Assembly (NCBI RefSeq): GCF_005222915.1
Contig: NZ_STFX01000038.1
Span: forward strand, 62,001 to 126,000
Reading direction: 5' to 3'
DNA from: Rhizobium sp. FKL33
GTDB lineage: Bacteria > Pseudomonadota > Alphaproteobacteria > Rhizobiales > Rhizobiaceae
Length of the DNA stretch: 64,000 nucleotides
Numbering within the stretch: position 1 is the first letter of the stretch; every line of letters starts with the position of its first letter. The position numbers were made by a program, and so were the translations under genes. This document shows, in pieces, positions 28,736 to 38,300 of this stretch. The notes beneath the pieces were generated by a model that had not been told where the DNA came from, ran no database searches, and saw nothing but the letters and a program-made list of their open reading frames with translations.

Positions 28736-29452
28736 ATGTCCCGTTCCGCCCTTCCCCGTTCAGAGCGGCTGATGCAGCTGTTGCAGGCGCTCCGGCGTCA
28801 CAGGCGGCCCGTCACCGGCCAGGCGCTCGCCGAGGAAACCGGCGTCAGTCTGCGGACGCTCTACCGCGACATCGCCACGCTGCAGGCCCAAGGCGCCGAT
28901 ATCGAGGGCGAAGCCGGTCTCGGCTATGTGCTGCGCCCCGGTTTTCTCCTGCCGCCGCTGATGTTTTCGGAAGACGAGATCGAGGCGCTGGTGCTCGGCG
29001 CCCGCTGGGTAGCGAGCCGGGCCGACGAAGGCCTGTCGGATGCGGCAGGCCATCTCCTCGCCAAGATCGGCGCCGTCTTGCCCGCCGATCTCGCTGAGCG
29101 CCTGGAGACGTCGAGCCTATTGGTCGGCCCCCCTCCCCGCGCCGGGTCGAGCGCCGATCTCAAGCTGATGCGCCGGCTGATCCGCGAAGAACAAGCCGCG
29201 GAAATCGACTATGCCGACGCGCGCGGTGCGGCCACTCGCCGCGAGATCTGGCCTTTTGCGCTGGGCTTCTTCGAAAATGTCCGCGTCGTCGTCGCCTGGT
29301 GCACGCTCAGGGATGGCTATCGCCACTTCCGCGCCGACCGCATCCACCATATGCGCCCGCTCGACCGTCGCTATCCGCGCCGCCGCGCCGCCATGCTCAA
29401 GGACTGGAAAAGCCGACAGGGGGTTGGCCCAAACGCTGCTGACAAAAACTGA
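28736..29452 (+). CDS. YafY-type HTH-WYL transcriptional regulator
   Basis: A 238-residue regulator with an N-terminal DeoR/HTH_11-like domain (RLMQLLQALRRHRRPVTGQALAEETGVSLRTLYRDIATL) and a C-terminal WYL-type ligand-binding domain (IWPFALGFFENVRVVVAWC) in which the WYL triad itself is changed. ATG 28736 follows AGGT and starts at the conserved domain. It is followed 73 bases later by a VOC gene, a common pairing for YafY proteins. Confidence 0.87.
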   Translation: MSRSALPRSERLMQLLQALRRHRRPVTGQALAEETGVSLRTLYRDIATLQAQGADIEGEAGLGYVLRPGFLLPPLMFSEDEIEALVLGARWVASRADEGLSDAAGHLLAKIGAVLPADLAERLETSSLLVGPPPRAGSSADLKLMRRLIREEQAAEIDYADARGAATRREIWPFALGFFENVRVVVAWCTLRDGYRHFRADRIHHMRPLDRRYPRRRAAMLKDWKSRQGVGPNAADKN

Positions 29453-29525
29453 CAGCAGGCCGGGCTACATCGTCCGTCGAGGCCACGGGATGGGCCGAGG
29501 CTCAGACACCGGAAAGGACGACATC

Positions 29526-29888
29526 ATGACCCCGAGCTACATTCTTCTCTACGTCGCCGATATGGCCGCCAGCCGCGCCTTCTATGACGCGCTGTTTGGT
29601 CTCGATGCGGTCGAAGCCGCGCCGACCTTCTCGCTCTATGTGCTGCCGAATGGCTGGAAGTTCGGTCTCTGGACCAAAGACGGCGTCATTCCCGCCGCCA
29701 CCGCGCCGGGCGGGTCGGAAATCGGCTTCCCGCTCGGCACCGACGCCGAGGTGGACGCCACCGCCGAAAGCTGGGCTGCGCGCGGCGTCGAGATCATCCA
29801 GCCGCTGGCGGAGGCGGATTTCGGCCGCACCTTCACCGCCGTCGATCCCGACGGTCACCGGCTGCGCGTTTTCCACGTCTCGCGCTGA
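29526..29888 (+). CDS. VOC/glyoxalase-fold protein
   Basis: A 120-residue VOC superfamily protein. It opens with PSYILLYVADMAASRAFYDALFG and ends with FTAVDPDGHRLRVFHVS, the two beta-alpha-beta halves of the fold. Members include glyoxalases, dioxygenases and drug-binding resistance proteins. Few of the metal-ligand positions can be assigned, so a catalytic role is uncertain. ATG 29526 has GGAAAGGA upstream. It is probably co-regulated with the upstream YafY-type gene. Confidence 0.85.
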   Translation: MTPSYILLYVADMAASRAFYDALFGLDAVEAAPTFSLYVLPNGWKFGLWTKDGVIPAATAPGGSEIGFPLGTDAEVDATAESWAARGVEIIQPLAEADFGRTFTAVDPDGHRLRVFHVSR

Positions 29889-29890
29889 GA

Positions 29891-30568
29891 TCAGGCGAGG
29901 CCGCCGGACTGGACCACGACGCGCGTTCCCACAGGCGTGCGGCCATAGAGATCGATGATGTCCTGGTTGAGAAAGCGGATGCAGCCCGAAGACACCATCG
30001 TGCCGATCGACCAGGGCTCGACCGTCCCATGCAGGCGAAACAGCGTGTCCTGGCCATCGACATAGAGATAGAGCGCGCGCGGGCCGAGCGGATTCATCGG
30101 CCCGCCCTCCATACCGTTCTGATATTGAAGATATTTTTCCGGATCCCGCGCGATCATGTCGGGCGTCGGCGTCCAGCGCGGCCAGGCCGCCTTGCGGCCG
30201 ATCCGCGCCTCGCCCTGAAAGTTCAGGCCTTCCTCGCGCCCGACGCCGACGCCATAGCGGATGGCCTCGCCATTGCCGAGCACCGAATAGGCGAAACGTT
30301 CCTGAATATCGACGACAATGGTGCCGGCGGGCTCGTAGGTGTCGTAGACCACCTGCTGCCGCCAGAACCTTGGATTGACCTTCCGCAGATCGACGGCGGC
30401 GACAGGATAAGGCTCGTTGAGCACCGGCCCGTACATCGCCTGATAATAGGGATCGATGCGCGGCCCCGCCGGCCTTGCAATGCCGGTCACCCGTCTCTCG
30501 GTGGCGCAACCCGCCAACAGCAATGGCGCGCCCAGGATGAGGCTGCGCCGGGAAATTTTGGTCGTCAT
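29891..30568 (-). CDS. L,D-transpeptidase (YkuD family) lipoprotein
   Basis: A 225-residue cell-wall enzyme that makes meso-diaminopimelate cross-links or attaches proteins to peptidoglycan. The N-terminus has a twin-arginine-like RRSLILGAPLLLAGC with a lipobox cysteine, so the protein is exported and probably lipidated. The catalytic motif is HGTVEPWSIGTMVSSGCIRF, with the active cysteine in SGC. Rhizobiales rely heavily on such enzymes for polar growth. The gene ends two bases from the convergent VOC gene. Confidence 0.93.
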   Translation of the reverse strand: MTTKISRRSLILGAPLLLAGCATERRVTGIARPAGPRIDPYYQAMYGPVLNEPYPVAAVDLRKVNPRFWRQQVVYDTYEPAGTIVVDIQERFAYSVLGNGEAIRYGVGVGREEGLNFQGEARIGRKAAWPRWTPTPDMIARDPEKYLQYQNGMEGGPMNPLGPRALYLYVDGQDTLFRLHGTVEPWSIGTMVSSGCIRFLNQDIIDLYGRTPVGTRVVVQSGGLA

Positions 30569-30674
30569 ATACACCTCGTCTCGTCTGACACGCGCTTTGA
30601 CGCTATGTCTCCGCCCGAGCAGGCAAACGTATGACGGTCGTTAGGGTTCCCCGTTCACGACTGGGTGAACAGAC

Positions 30675-31892
30675 TCAATTGGTCAACCGGGTGGCGCGGT
30701 CGGAGACCTTCTTGGCGATAGCCTCGAATGCCGAGATCAATTCAGACGCATTGTCAGCCGTATAGGAATTGCTGGACGAACCCGAACACGACAGGAGCAG
30801 CGTCTTGCCGCGCGTCGGCGCCATGAAGGCGACGGTGTAAATGGTGATGCCCGCGTCCTTGGCCTTGGTGCAAGCGGTCAGCGTTTTGGTGTCGAGCGAC
30901 GGCTTGTGCTTGTTGCTCGCGCCGGTGTTTTCGCCATCGGTCATCAATACGATGAACTTCTGCACATGGGTGTTGCCGTGGTTGGCGTGTTCTGTCGTTT
31001 CACCGGCGTCGGACAGCGCCTCATAAGCCGTGTTCATGGCGTCGGACATATCGGTTCCCCCAGAGGGATAGGCCGGTAGCGCATTGATGTAGGCGCGCGA
31101 TGTGGTAGTGCCCCAAGCGAGGTTCGACGCCGTCTGCTGCTTGTCGGTAAACGTCACCGATCCCGTGCGCGTGACGAGATTGGTCGAATCGAGCGCCTCG
31201 ATCGTGTCTATCGTATCGAAAAGGCTGGATGCGGCGTTTTTCAGCGCGCCTATCTTGTTGAGATAGCAGGGCGAAGTGAAGCCGATGTCCGGATAGTATC
31301 CCCAGTCGTCCAGGTCGACATAGTTCTGGCAGCTGACGGGTGTCGGCAACACGGAGTTGGTCACCCAGGACATCGATCCCGAACGGTCGACGACGAGGTA
31401 GAGCGACAGGGCGTTGCCGACCACCACGGACGACGTGGACGAACGTGCTGCGACCTTGCGGTTGGCGATGCCGAGTAGCCGCGACAGAGGCGTCATTTCA
31501 ACCGTAATGCGCGCCGACATGGAGACCGTGTAGGTGATCTTCGTGCCGACCGTCTTCTTGTCGGGCGTCACGGTTGTGGAGGTCTTGAGTTCTTCGACCA
31601 CATCGCTCGGCAACTGGCCAGACAGCTGCGCGACGAGAAAGTCGACGGCATAGCTGCGAACATTCGCGGTGGTCTTGTCCTTGGCCGCGAGCGCGCTGAC
31701 CGACGAGAGAGACGCGGTGTCGAGTCCGTTCTGCAGCACCGTCCGCTGATTGACCATCGTCGCCATGTCGAAGGCCACGCCGACGCCGCCGACAAGCACA
31801 GGCAGCACGATCGCCGCCGTCAAAGCAAAATTACCGCCGCGAGCGCGGAAAAAACGACGAAACAAACCACACAGCATCGACAACACAGGCAT
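30675..31892 (-). CDS. TadG-like pilus-assembly protein with vWA domain
   Basis: A 405-residue protein. One N-terminal membrane helix in FALTAAIVLPVLVGGVGVAFD is the TadE/TadG-type (TadG_N) opening. The rest carries a von Willebrand A domain with the MIDAS triad DRSGSMS, a threonine in YPSGGTDMSD and FIVLMTDGENTG. Tad pilus loci in alphaproteobacteria usually include such a protein, but no other tad or flp gene is visible, so it is unaccompanied here. ATG 31892 was chosen because the TadG opening follows soon after; a longer upstream frame looks non-coding. Confidence 0.87.
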   Translation of the reverse strand: MPVLSMLCGLFRRFFRARGGNFALTAAIVLPVLVGGVGVAFDMATMVNQRTVLQNGLDTASLSSVSALAAKDKTTANVRSYAVDFLVAQLSGQLPSDVVEELKTSTTVTPDKKTVGTKITYTVSMSARITVEMTPLSRLLGIANRKVAARSSTSSVVVGNALSLYLVVDRSGSMSWVTNSVLPTPVSCQNYVDLDDWGYYPDIGFTSPCYLNKIGALKNAASSLFDTIDTIEALDSTNLVTRTGSVTFTDKQQTASNLAWGTTTSRAYINALPAYPSGGTDMSDAMNTAYEALSDAGETTEHANHGNTHVQKFIVLMTDGENTGASNKHKPSLDTKTLTACTKAKDAGITIYTVAFMAPTRGKTLLLSCSGSSSNSYTADNASELISAFEAIAKKVSDRATRLTN

Positions 31893-32016
31893 CCGGCATT
31901 CACGCGCATCATTGCGCACCACCGATCTAACATGCTGACCTTTATGCCGTATTAACAAATACTAATGTGAATATGTGTCAGAAATTCAGGGCATCAACCT
32001 AAACTGTAAAGGGGAT

Positions 32017-32046
32017 CCGCGCCGCCCTTCGCAAGGGGCGGCGCGG
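32017..32046 (-). terminator. Hairpin downstream of qorB
   Basis: Eleven-bp perfect stem (CCGCGCCGCCC 32017-32027, GGGCGGCGCGG 32036-32046) that lies seven bases after the stop on the minus strand. The tail ATCCCCTTT is only weakly T-rich, so efficiency is uncertain. Confidence 0.55.
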
Positions 32047-32052
32047 CGCGCA

Positions 32053-32928
32053 TTACTGACCCAGCGCCGCGGCCAGCACCGTCTTCAGCGACGTGGTGGG
32101 GCGACCGATGATGCGGCTCAAGGCTTTGCCTTCATCAAACAAACCGCCCTTGGAAGCGCCGACATCCGAATCGGCCAAGAGGCCTGCGAAGGCTTCGGGA
32201 AGACCGACCTGCACCAGCATCGCCTTGTAGGCTTCTTCCGGCATATAGGCGTAGACGACGGGCTTGCCGGCGAGGTCGCCGATCGTGGCGGCGAGACTGC
32301 CCAGGGTGAAGGCTTCGTCGCCCGCAAGTTCCAGCACGGCGTTGATGTACTGATCGGAATTCACCAGCACCACGGCGGCGGCTTCCGCATAGTCTGCGCG
32401 GGACGCGGCGGAGATGCGTCCTTCGCCGGCCGCGCCGGCGACAGCGCCATGCTCCAGGGCGGGACCGATCGAGCCGAGATAGTTTTCGAGATACCAGGAA
32501 TTACGCAGGAATGCGTAGGGGATGCCCGAGGCGGCGATGCTCTTTTCCGTGGCTGCATGTTCGACGGCGAGGCCCAGCGGCGAGGAATCGGCGCGCAGGA
32601 TGCTGGTGTATGCGATGAATGCAACCCCGGCCTTCTTGGCGGCGGCAATGACATTTTCATGCTGCGGCAGACGCTTGCCGATTTCACTCGAGGAGATCAG
32701 CAACAGCTTGTCGACACCCGCGAAAGCGGCATCAAGGCTGGTCGGGTCGTCATAGGAGCCGATCCGCACTTCGACGCCGAGGGCAGCAAGCTCAGCTCCG
32801 GCTTCCGGCTTGCGGACGAGCGCGATCACCTGCGAAGCGGGGACCTTTTTGACCAGGCTTTGCACCACGAGTTGGCCGAGCTGGCCGTTTGCGCCGGTGA
32901 TCAGATATTTTTTAGCGTCTTGGGACAT
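32053..32928 (-). CDS. qorB: NAD(P)H:quinone oxidoreductase 2-like atypical SDR
   Basis: A 291-residue NmrA-like short-chain dehydrogenase, closest by eye to QorB (YtfG). The N-terminal nucleotide motif KKYLITGANGQLGQLVV is followed by ALVRKPEAGAELAALGVEVR and the YTSILRADSSPLGLA region of this group. It reduces quinones or binds NADPH as a redox sensor. It is divergent from an HxlR gene, the same pairing as ytfG and ytfH in enterobacteria. Confidence 0.88.
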   Translation of the reverse strand: MSQDAKKYLITGANGQLGQLVVQSLVKKVPASQVIALVRKPEAGAELAALGVEVRIGSYDDPTSLDAAFAGVDKLLLISSSEIGKRLPQHENVIAAAKKAGVAFIAYTSILRADSSPLGLAVEHAATEKSIAASGIPYAFLRNSWYLENYLGSIGPALEHGAVAGAAGEGRISAASRADYAEAAAVVLVNSDQYINAVLELAGDEAFTLGSLAATIGDLAGKPVVYAYMPEEAYKAMLVQVGLPEAFAGLLADSDVGASKGGLFDEGKALSRIIGRPTTSLKTVLAAALGQ

Positions 32929-32964
32929 CACATTCTCCTTGGGGATGGTCTAATTATGAAGACA

Positions 32965-32981
32965 GGTCTATAATAGAGACC
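32965..32981. promoter_or_regulatory. Putative HxlR operator over a TATAAT box
   Basis: Inverted repeat GGTCT-N7-AGACC between the divergent qorB and hxlR genes. It contains a perfect TATAAT at 32969-32974, which could be the -10 box for hxlR. Binding there would block transcription both ways. Confidence 0.6.
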
Positions 32982-33012
32982 ACAATCCGCAATGAAAAGG
33001 AGGCAGTTTGCA

Positions 33013-33447
33013 ATGCCCAGGTTACTTTCAAAGAACCAACCAGGACCGCTGCGGTCCGGCGACCGCGTGGAAAAGTGGCAAGCGCTCGGTTTCAGCCGCG
33101 AGAATTGTCCGGTCCGTGACGTGCTCGACCATATCGGCGACAAGTGGACGGTGCTCATCCTTCTGTCGCTTGCGACCGAGAACCGGCGCTTTTCGAGTTT
33201 GGCGCGCGATATTCCCGACATTTCCAAGCGCATGTTGACGCAGACGCTCAGAGATCTCGAACGCGACGGCCTCGTCAGCCGACAGGTGTTTCCAACCAAG
33301 CCGCCCAGCGTCGAATATGGACTGACCGAACTTGGACGCGACGCGATGATCCCGATTTCGGCGTTGATGGACTGGGCGGAGCGTCGCCACCCCGATATCC
33401 GCATCGCCCGCGCTAAATTCGATTCCGCGCAGGCCGTCGCGGCCTGA
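33013..33447 (+). CDS. HxlR-family transcriptional regulator
   Basis: A 144-residue winged-helix regulator. The signature is [22 protein letters not shown], followed by [21 protein letters not shown] and the wing [17 protein letters not shown]. The early cysteine (CPV) is the redox-sensing position in related YodB/QorR proteins. ATG 33013 has GGAGG nine bases before it; ATG 32992 has none. Like QorR, it probably represses divergent qorB until oxidised or bound by quinone. Confidence 0.9.
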   Translation: MPRLLSKNQPGPLRSGDRVEKWQALGFSRENCPVRDVLDHIGDKWTVLILLSLATENRRFSSLARDIPDISKRMLTQTLRDLERDGLVSRQVFPTKPPSVEYGLTELGRDAMIPISALMDWAERRHPDIRIARAKFDSAQAVAA

Positions 33448-33514
33448 TTTCGGCTTTTTCGGGATCTGCTGTCGCTTGGCGCGAAAAAAACTTAGCTTGA
33501 ATAGGTTTTCCAGA

Positions 33515-33569
33515 TTGACAAAAGTCTGGCGGGCCCCATGTAATGCGCCAATAAAAAGAACGATCGTTC
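33515..33569 (+). promoter_or_regulatory. Promoter and operator of the tetR-RND region
   Basis: TTGACA at 33515-33520, an 18-base spacer and TGTAAT at 33539-33544 make a good sigma-70 promoter. Fourteen bases further, near the start of the transcript, is a perfect 12-bp palindrome GAACGATCGTTC (33558-33569), typical of TetR/AcrR operators. It lies 21 bases before the tetR start codon. Confidence 0.75.
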
Positions 33570-33590
33570 GCAATCCTGCATGGACCACCG

Positions 33591-34148
33591 ATGGCAAAAA
33601 CGCGCAAAATTTCGATCGACGACGTGCTCGACGCGGCAGAGCGCGTGGTCGTGCGTCTGGGCGCGGTCGGCCTGTCGATCGACGAAGTCGCCCGTGAAGC
33701 CGGGATCAGCAAATCCCGCGTGGTCTATGACTACAAGACCAAATCCGGTCTTTTGAACGCGCTGGTCGAACGCCGCATCCGCATCGACCGGGAGCGTATC
33801 GCCGAAAGCGAGCGCCAGCAGCAGCAAACCGACAATCCGCCCCTTTTCGGACGGCTGGCCGTGGCCGGCGCCCAGACGTCCGATAGCGAAAGGGCGGTCG
33901 CGCTCGCCATCTGCGCCGCAAGCTCGCATGATGAAGGCGTACAGGCGCTGTTTCGCCAATGCACGGCCGAAGATCTGGCCGCCGTCACCCGGGACGCCCG
34001 GCGTCCGCGCGCCTCCCTCGTCGCCTATCTCGCCTATTACGGCATGACGATCATGGAATATTTCGACCTCTATCAATGGAGCGAGGCCGAGCGCGCCGGA
34101 CTGCTCCGTGACATCGGGGTGATGTACGCTGCTTTTCCGGAACCCTGA
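33591..34148 (+). CDS. TetR-family repressor next to an RND pump
   Basis: A 185-residue regulator. The N-terminal DNA-binding domain is ISIDDVLDAAERVVVRLGAVGLSIDEVAREAGISKSRVVYDYKTKSGLL, with VVYDY in the usual recognition position. The C-terminal part binds the ligand. It is followed by the RND adaptor gene 68 bases later on the same strand, so it probably represses itself and the pump through the palindrome at 33558-33569. Confidence 0.9.
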   Translation: MAKTRKISIDDVLDAAERVVVRLGAVGLSIDEVAREAGISKSRVVYDYKTKSGLLNALVERRIRIDRERIAESERQQQQTDNPPLFGRLAVAGAQTSDSERAVALAICAASSHDEGVQALFRQCTAEDLAAVTRDARRPRASLVAYLAYYGMTIMEYFDLYQWSEAERAGLLRDIGVMYAAFPEP

Positions 34149-34216
34149 CCGCCTTTTCGGGCGCGCGCCCAACCCCAGAATTTCACTCTTTCAGACAAAC
34201 GATTGAAGGTAAGACG

Positions 34217-35350
34217 ATGAAAAAAATCGCCCTCGGACTGACGGCTTTCGCCATGTCCGCCATGATCGCCTCGCAAAGCTTCGGCCAGGCGCAGCAGATG
34301 CCGCCGGCCGCCGTCGGCGTCATCACCCTCAAGACCCAGCCCGTGCCTGTGATGAGCGAACTGCCGGGCCGCATCGCCGCCACCCGCACGGCGGAAGTGC
34401 GCGCCCGCGTGACCGGCATTCTGCAGGAACGCGTCTTCGAACAAGGCAGCCTGGTCAAGGCCGGCGACGTGCTCTACCGGATCGACCCGAAGCTCTTCAA
34501 GGTGCGCGTCGCCAGCGCCCAGGCCACGTTGCAGCGCGCCATCGCCACCGAGAAGAACGCGCGTCAGCAGCTCGAACGCCAGGACCAGCTGCGCAAGCGC
34601 AACGCGGTCTCCGAAGTCGAATATGACAACGCCGCCGTCGCCGCAGCGCAGGCCGCGGCCGATGTCGCCTCCGCCCAGGCCGCGCTCGATGAAGCGTCGA
34701 TCAACCTCGACTATACCGAGGTTCGCGCGCCGATCACCGGCATCATCGGCGGCGCGCTGGTGACTGAAGGCGCGCTGGTGACCGCCGACAGCACCCAGAA
34801 CCTGGCGCTGATCCAGCAGATCGACCCCGTCTATGCCGACTTCACCCAATCGGTCGACGAGATGCTGTCGCTGAAGCGCGCCGTCGAGGCCGGCCGGCTC
34901 GAAAGCCCCGCTCCCGGCCAGGCGCGCGTCGAGCTCGTCTTCGACGGCGGCGACATGTATGCCGAAAAGGGCAAGCTGTTGTTTTCGAGCGCCAGCGTCG
35001 ATGAAACCACCGGCCAGGTGACGCTCCGCGCCGAATTCCCCAACCCCAAGGGCGACCTCCTGCCCGGCCAATATGTCCGCATCCGCATCGAACAGGCCGT
35101 CAACAAGGATGGCATCCTCATTCCGCAGCGCGCCGTCATCCGCACCCAGGATGGCCGCGCCCAGGTCTATGTCGTCGGCGAAGGCGATGTCGCCCAACTG
35201 CGCGACGTGACGCTCGGCCCGGTGATCGATGCGCAATGGACAGTCGAAGGAGGCCTAAAGGGCGGCGAACGCATCGTTGTCGACGGCGTCTCCAAGGTTC
35301 AGCCCGGCGCGAAAGTGGCTACCGAAGCCGCTGCCCAGCCCAAGAACTAA
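34217..35350 (+). CDS. RND efflux pump periplasmic adaptor (AcrA/MexA type)
   Basis: A 377-residue periplasmic protein with a Sec signal (MKKIALGLTAFAMSAMIASQ) and no lipobox cysteine, unlike AcrA. Lipoyl halves and the hairpin follow: PGRIAATRTAEVRARVTGIL, an alpha-helical coiled region near residues 100-160, then EVRAPITGIIGGALV and the beta-barrel domain. It bridges the RND permease and an outer-membrane channel. No tolC-like gene is next to it, so a channel encoded elsewhere must serve. Confidence 0.94.
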   Translation: MKKIALGLTAFAMSAMIASQSFGQAQQMPPAAVGVITLKTQPVPVMSELPGRIAATRTAEVRARVTGILQERVFEQGSLVKAGDVLYRIDPKLFKVRVASAQATLQRAIATEKNARQQLERQDQLRKRNAVSEVEYDNAAVAAAQAAADVASAQAALDEASINLDYTEVRAPITGIIGGALVTEGALVTADSTQNLALIQQIDPVYADFTQSVDEMLSLKRAVEAGRLESPAPGQARVELVFDGGDMYAEKGKLLFSSASVDETTGQVTLRAEFPNPKGDLLPGQYVRIRIEQAVNKDGILIPQRAVIRTQDGRAQVYVVGEGDVAQLRDVTLGPVIDAQWTVEGGLKGGERIVVDGVSKVQPGAKVATEAAAQPKN

Positions 35351-35362
35351 AGGCTCGTCCTG

Positions 35363-38300
35363 ATGGCACAATTTTTCATTCAACGACCAATTCTGGCCTG
35401 GGTGTTCGCAATCTTCATTTCGATTGCCGGCCTCATCGCCCTGCCCTTCATGCCGATTGCGCAATATCCGAACGTCGCGCCGCCGCAATTGTCGATTTCC
35501 ACGTCTTATCCCGGCGCTTCGCCGCAGGAAATCTACCAAAGCGTCACCCAGCCGATCGAAGAGGAGCTGAACGGCGTCGATGGCCTGCGCTATTTCGAAT
35601 CGACGTCGGATTCGTCCGGCCAGATCTCGATCGATGCGACTTTCGTCTCCGGCACCAATATCGACCAGGCGCAGGTGGATGTGCAGAACGCCATCCGCCG
35701 CGTGGAGCCGCGGCTGCCGCAGACCGTCACCCAGCAGGGCATCGAGGTGCAGCAGGCCGGCTCGGGCTTCCTGATGGTGGTGGCGATCACCTCCACGGAC
35801 GGCAAGCGCAACGCCGTGGCGCTCGGCGACTATTTCAGCCGCAACGTGATGGGCGAACTGCGCCGCATCGAAGGCGTCGGCAACGTCCAGCTCTTCGCCG
35901 CCCAGCGCGCCATGCGCATCTGGATCGATCCCGAGAAGATGGTCGGGCTGAAACTGACCGCTGACGACATCACCGCCGCAATCAGCGCTCAGAACGCCCA
36001 GGTCGCCGCCGGCCAGATCGGCGCGGCTCCCAATCCGATCAACCAGGATCTGACGGCGACCGTCCTCGTCAAGGGCCAGCTCACCGATCCCAAGGAGTTC
36101 GCCAATATCGTGCTCCGCGCCAATGCGGACGGCTCGACGGTGCGTCTGCGCGACGTCGCCCGCGTCGACATCGGCTCGGAAAGCTACAACTTCTCGAGCC
36201 GCCTCAACGGCCAACCCACCGCCGCCGTCGGCATCCAGATGAGCAGCGGCGCCAATGCGGTGGCCACCGCCAACGCCGTCAAGGCCAAGATGGAGCAGCT
36301 CAAGGGCTTCTTCCCGGCCGGCATCGATTACGCCGTGCCCTATGACACCAGCCCCTTCGTCTCCGCCTCCATCGAAAAGGTCGTGCATACGCTGATCGAG
36401 GCCGTCGCGCTGGTCTTCGTGGTGATGCTCATCTTCCTGCAGAGCTTCCGCTACACGGTCATCCCGACGCTGGTGGTGCCGGTGGCGCTGCTCGGCACGC
36501 TGTCGATCATGTATGTCAGCGGCTTCTCGGTGAACGTGCTGACCATGTTCGCCATGGTTCTCGCGATCGGCATTCTCGTCGACGACGCCATCGTCGTGGT
36601 CGAGAACGTCGAGCGCATCATGGCCGAGGAAGGCTTGTCGCCCAAGGAGGCCACCAAGAAGGCGATGAGCCAGATCACGGGCGCCATCCTCGGCATCACG
36701 CTGGTGCTCGCCTCGGTCTTCATCCCCATGGCGTTCTTCCCGGGCTCGACCGGCATCATCTATCGCCAGTTCAGCCTGACCATGGTCGTGTCGATCCTGT
36801 TCTCCGCCTTCCTGGCGCTGTCGCTGACGCCGGCGCTCTGCGCGACGTTCCTGAAGCCGATCCCGCAGGGTCATCATGAGAAGAAGGGGCTCGCCGGCTG
36901 GTTCAACCGCGGATTCGGTCGCCTGACCGACAGCTATGGCCGCGGCGTCACCGGCATCGTCGGCCGCGCCGGCCGCATGATGATCGTCTATCTGGCGATC
37001 GTGACCGGCCTCGGCTACCTGTTCATCCAGCTGCCGGGCAGCTTCGTGCCGAACGAAGACCAGGGCTTCCTGATCGTCAATGTCGAAGGTCCGGCTGAAT
37101 CGAGCAGCAATCGCACGGTGGCGACGCTCGAACAGGTCGAGAAGATCTTCCGCGCCGAGCCGGCGGTCGAGAACATCGTCGCCGTCCAGGGCTTCAGTTT
37201 CTCGGGCAACGGCCCCAATGCGGCGCTCGCCTTCGTGACGCTCAAGGACTGGTCCGAGCGCGGCCCCGGGAACTCTGCCGAAGAGATCGCCGGCCGCGCC
37301 AATATGAAGTTGTTCGGCCTCAAGGACGCCATGGCCTTTGCGCTGTCGCCGCCGCCCATTCAGGGTCTCGGAACGGCGAGCGGCCTGTCCTTCCGCCTGC
37401 AGGATCGCGGCGGCAAGGGCCAGGCGGCGCTGCAAGCCGCAGCCGGCCAGTTGATGGGTCAGGCCGCACAGAGCGGCATGCTGGTCGGCGTTCGTCCGGA
37501 AGGTCTGCCTGACGCCGCGCAGGTGCTGCTGCAGATCGACCGCGAAAAGGCCAACACTTTCGGCGTCACCTTCGCCGACATCAACGACACGATCACCGCC
37601 AATCTCGGCTCGTCCTATGTCAACGACTTCCCGAACGAGGGGCGCATGCAGCGCGTCGTGGTGCAGGCGGGCGAGCGGAGCCGATTGCAGGCCGAAGACC
37701 TGCTGAAGCTCAATGTCCGCAACTCCAGCGGCGGCATGGTGCCGCTGTCGGCCTTCGCCGACGTCAAATGGCAGCGCGGTCCGGCTCAGATCATCGGTTA
37801 CAACGGCTACCCCTCAGTCCGCATTTCGGCAATGGCGGCGCCGGGCGTGGCGTCTGGGGCCGCCATCGAGAAGATGCAGGAACTCGCCAAGCAATTGCCG
37901 GAAGGGTTCGGCTATGAATGGACGGGTCAGTCGCTGGAAGAGCTGGAATCGGGCTCGCAGGCCCCCTACCTCTACGGTTTCTCGCTCCTGTTCGTCTTCC
38001 TGCTGCTCGCAGGCCTCTATGAGAGCTGGTCGATCCCGCTGTCGGTGATGCTGGTGGTGCCTTTGGGCGTCATCGGCGCGGTGCTCGCGGTCTTCCTCCG
38101 CGACATGCCCAACGACATCTATTTCAAGGTGGGCCTGATCGCCATCATCGGTCTCAGCGCGAAGAACGCGATCCTGATCGTCGAATTCGCCAAGGACTAT
38201 TTCGCCGAGGGTCGTAGCCTCAAGGATGCGGCGGTGGATGCGGCCAAGATCCGCTTCCGCCCGATCATCATGACCTCGCTGGCCTTCGCGCTCGGCGTCG

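Noticed and set aside
35255-37435. 726-codon open frame opposite the RND permease
   Set aside because: Antisense shadow; the plus-strand permease is unambiguous over this range.
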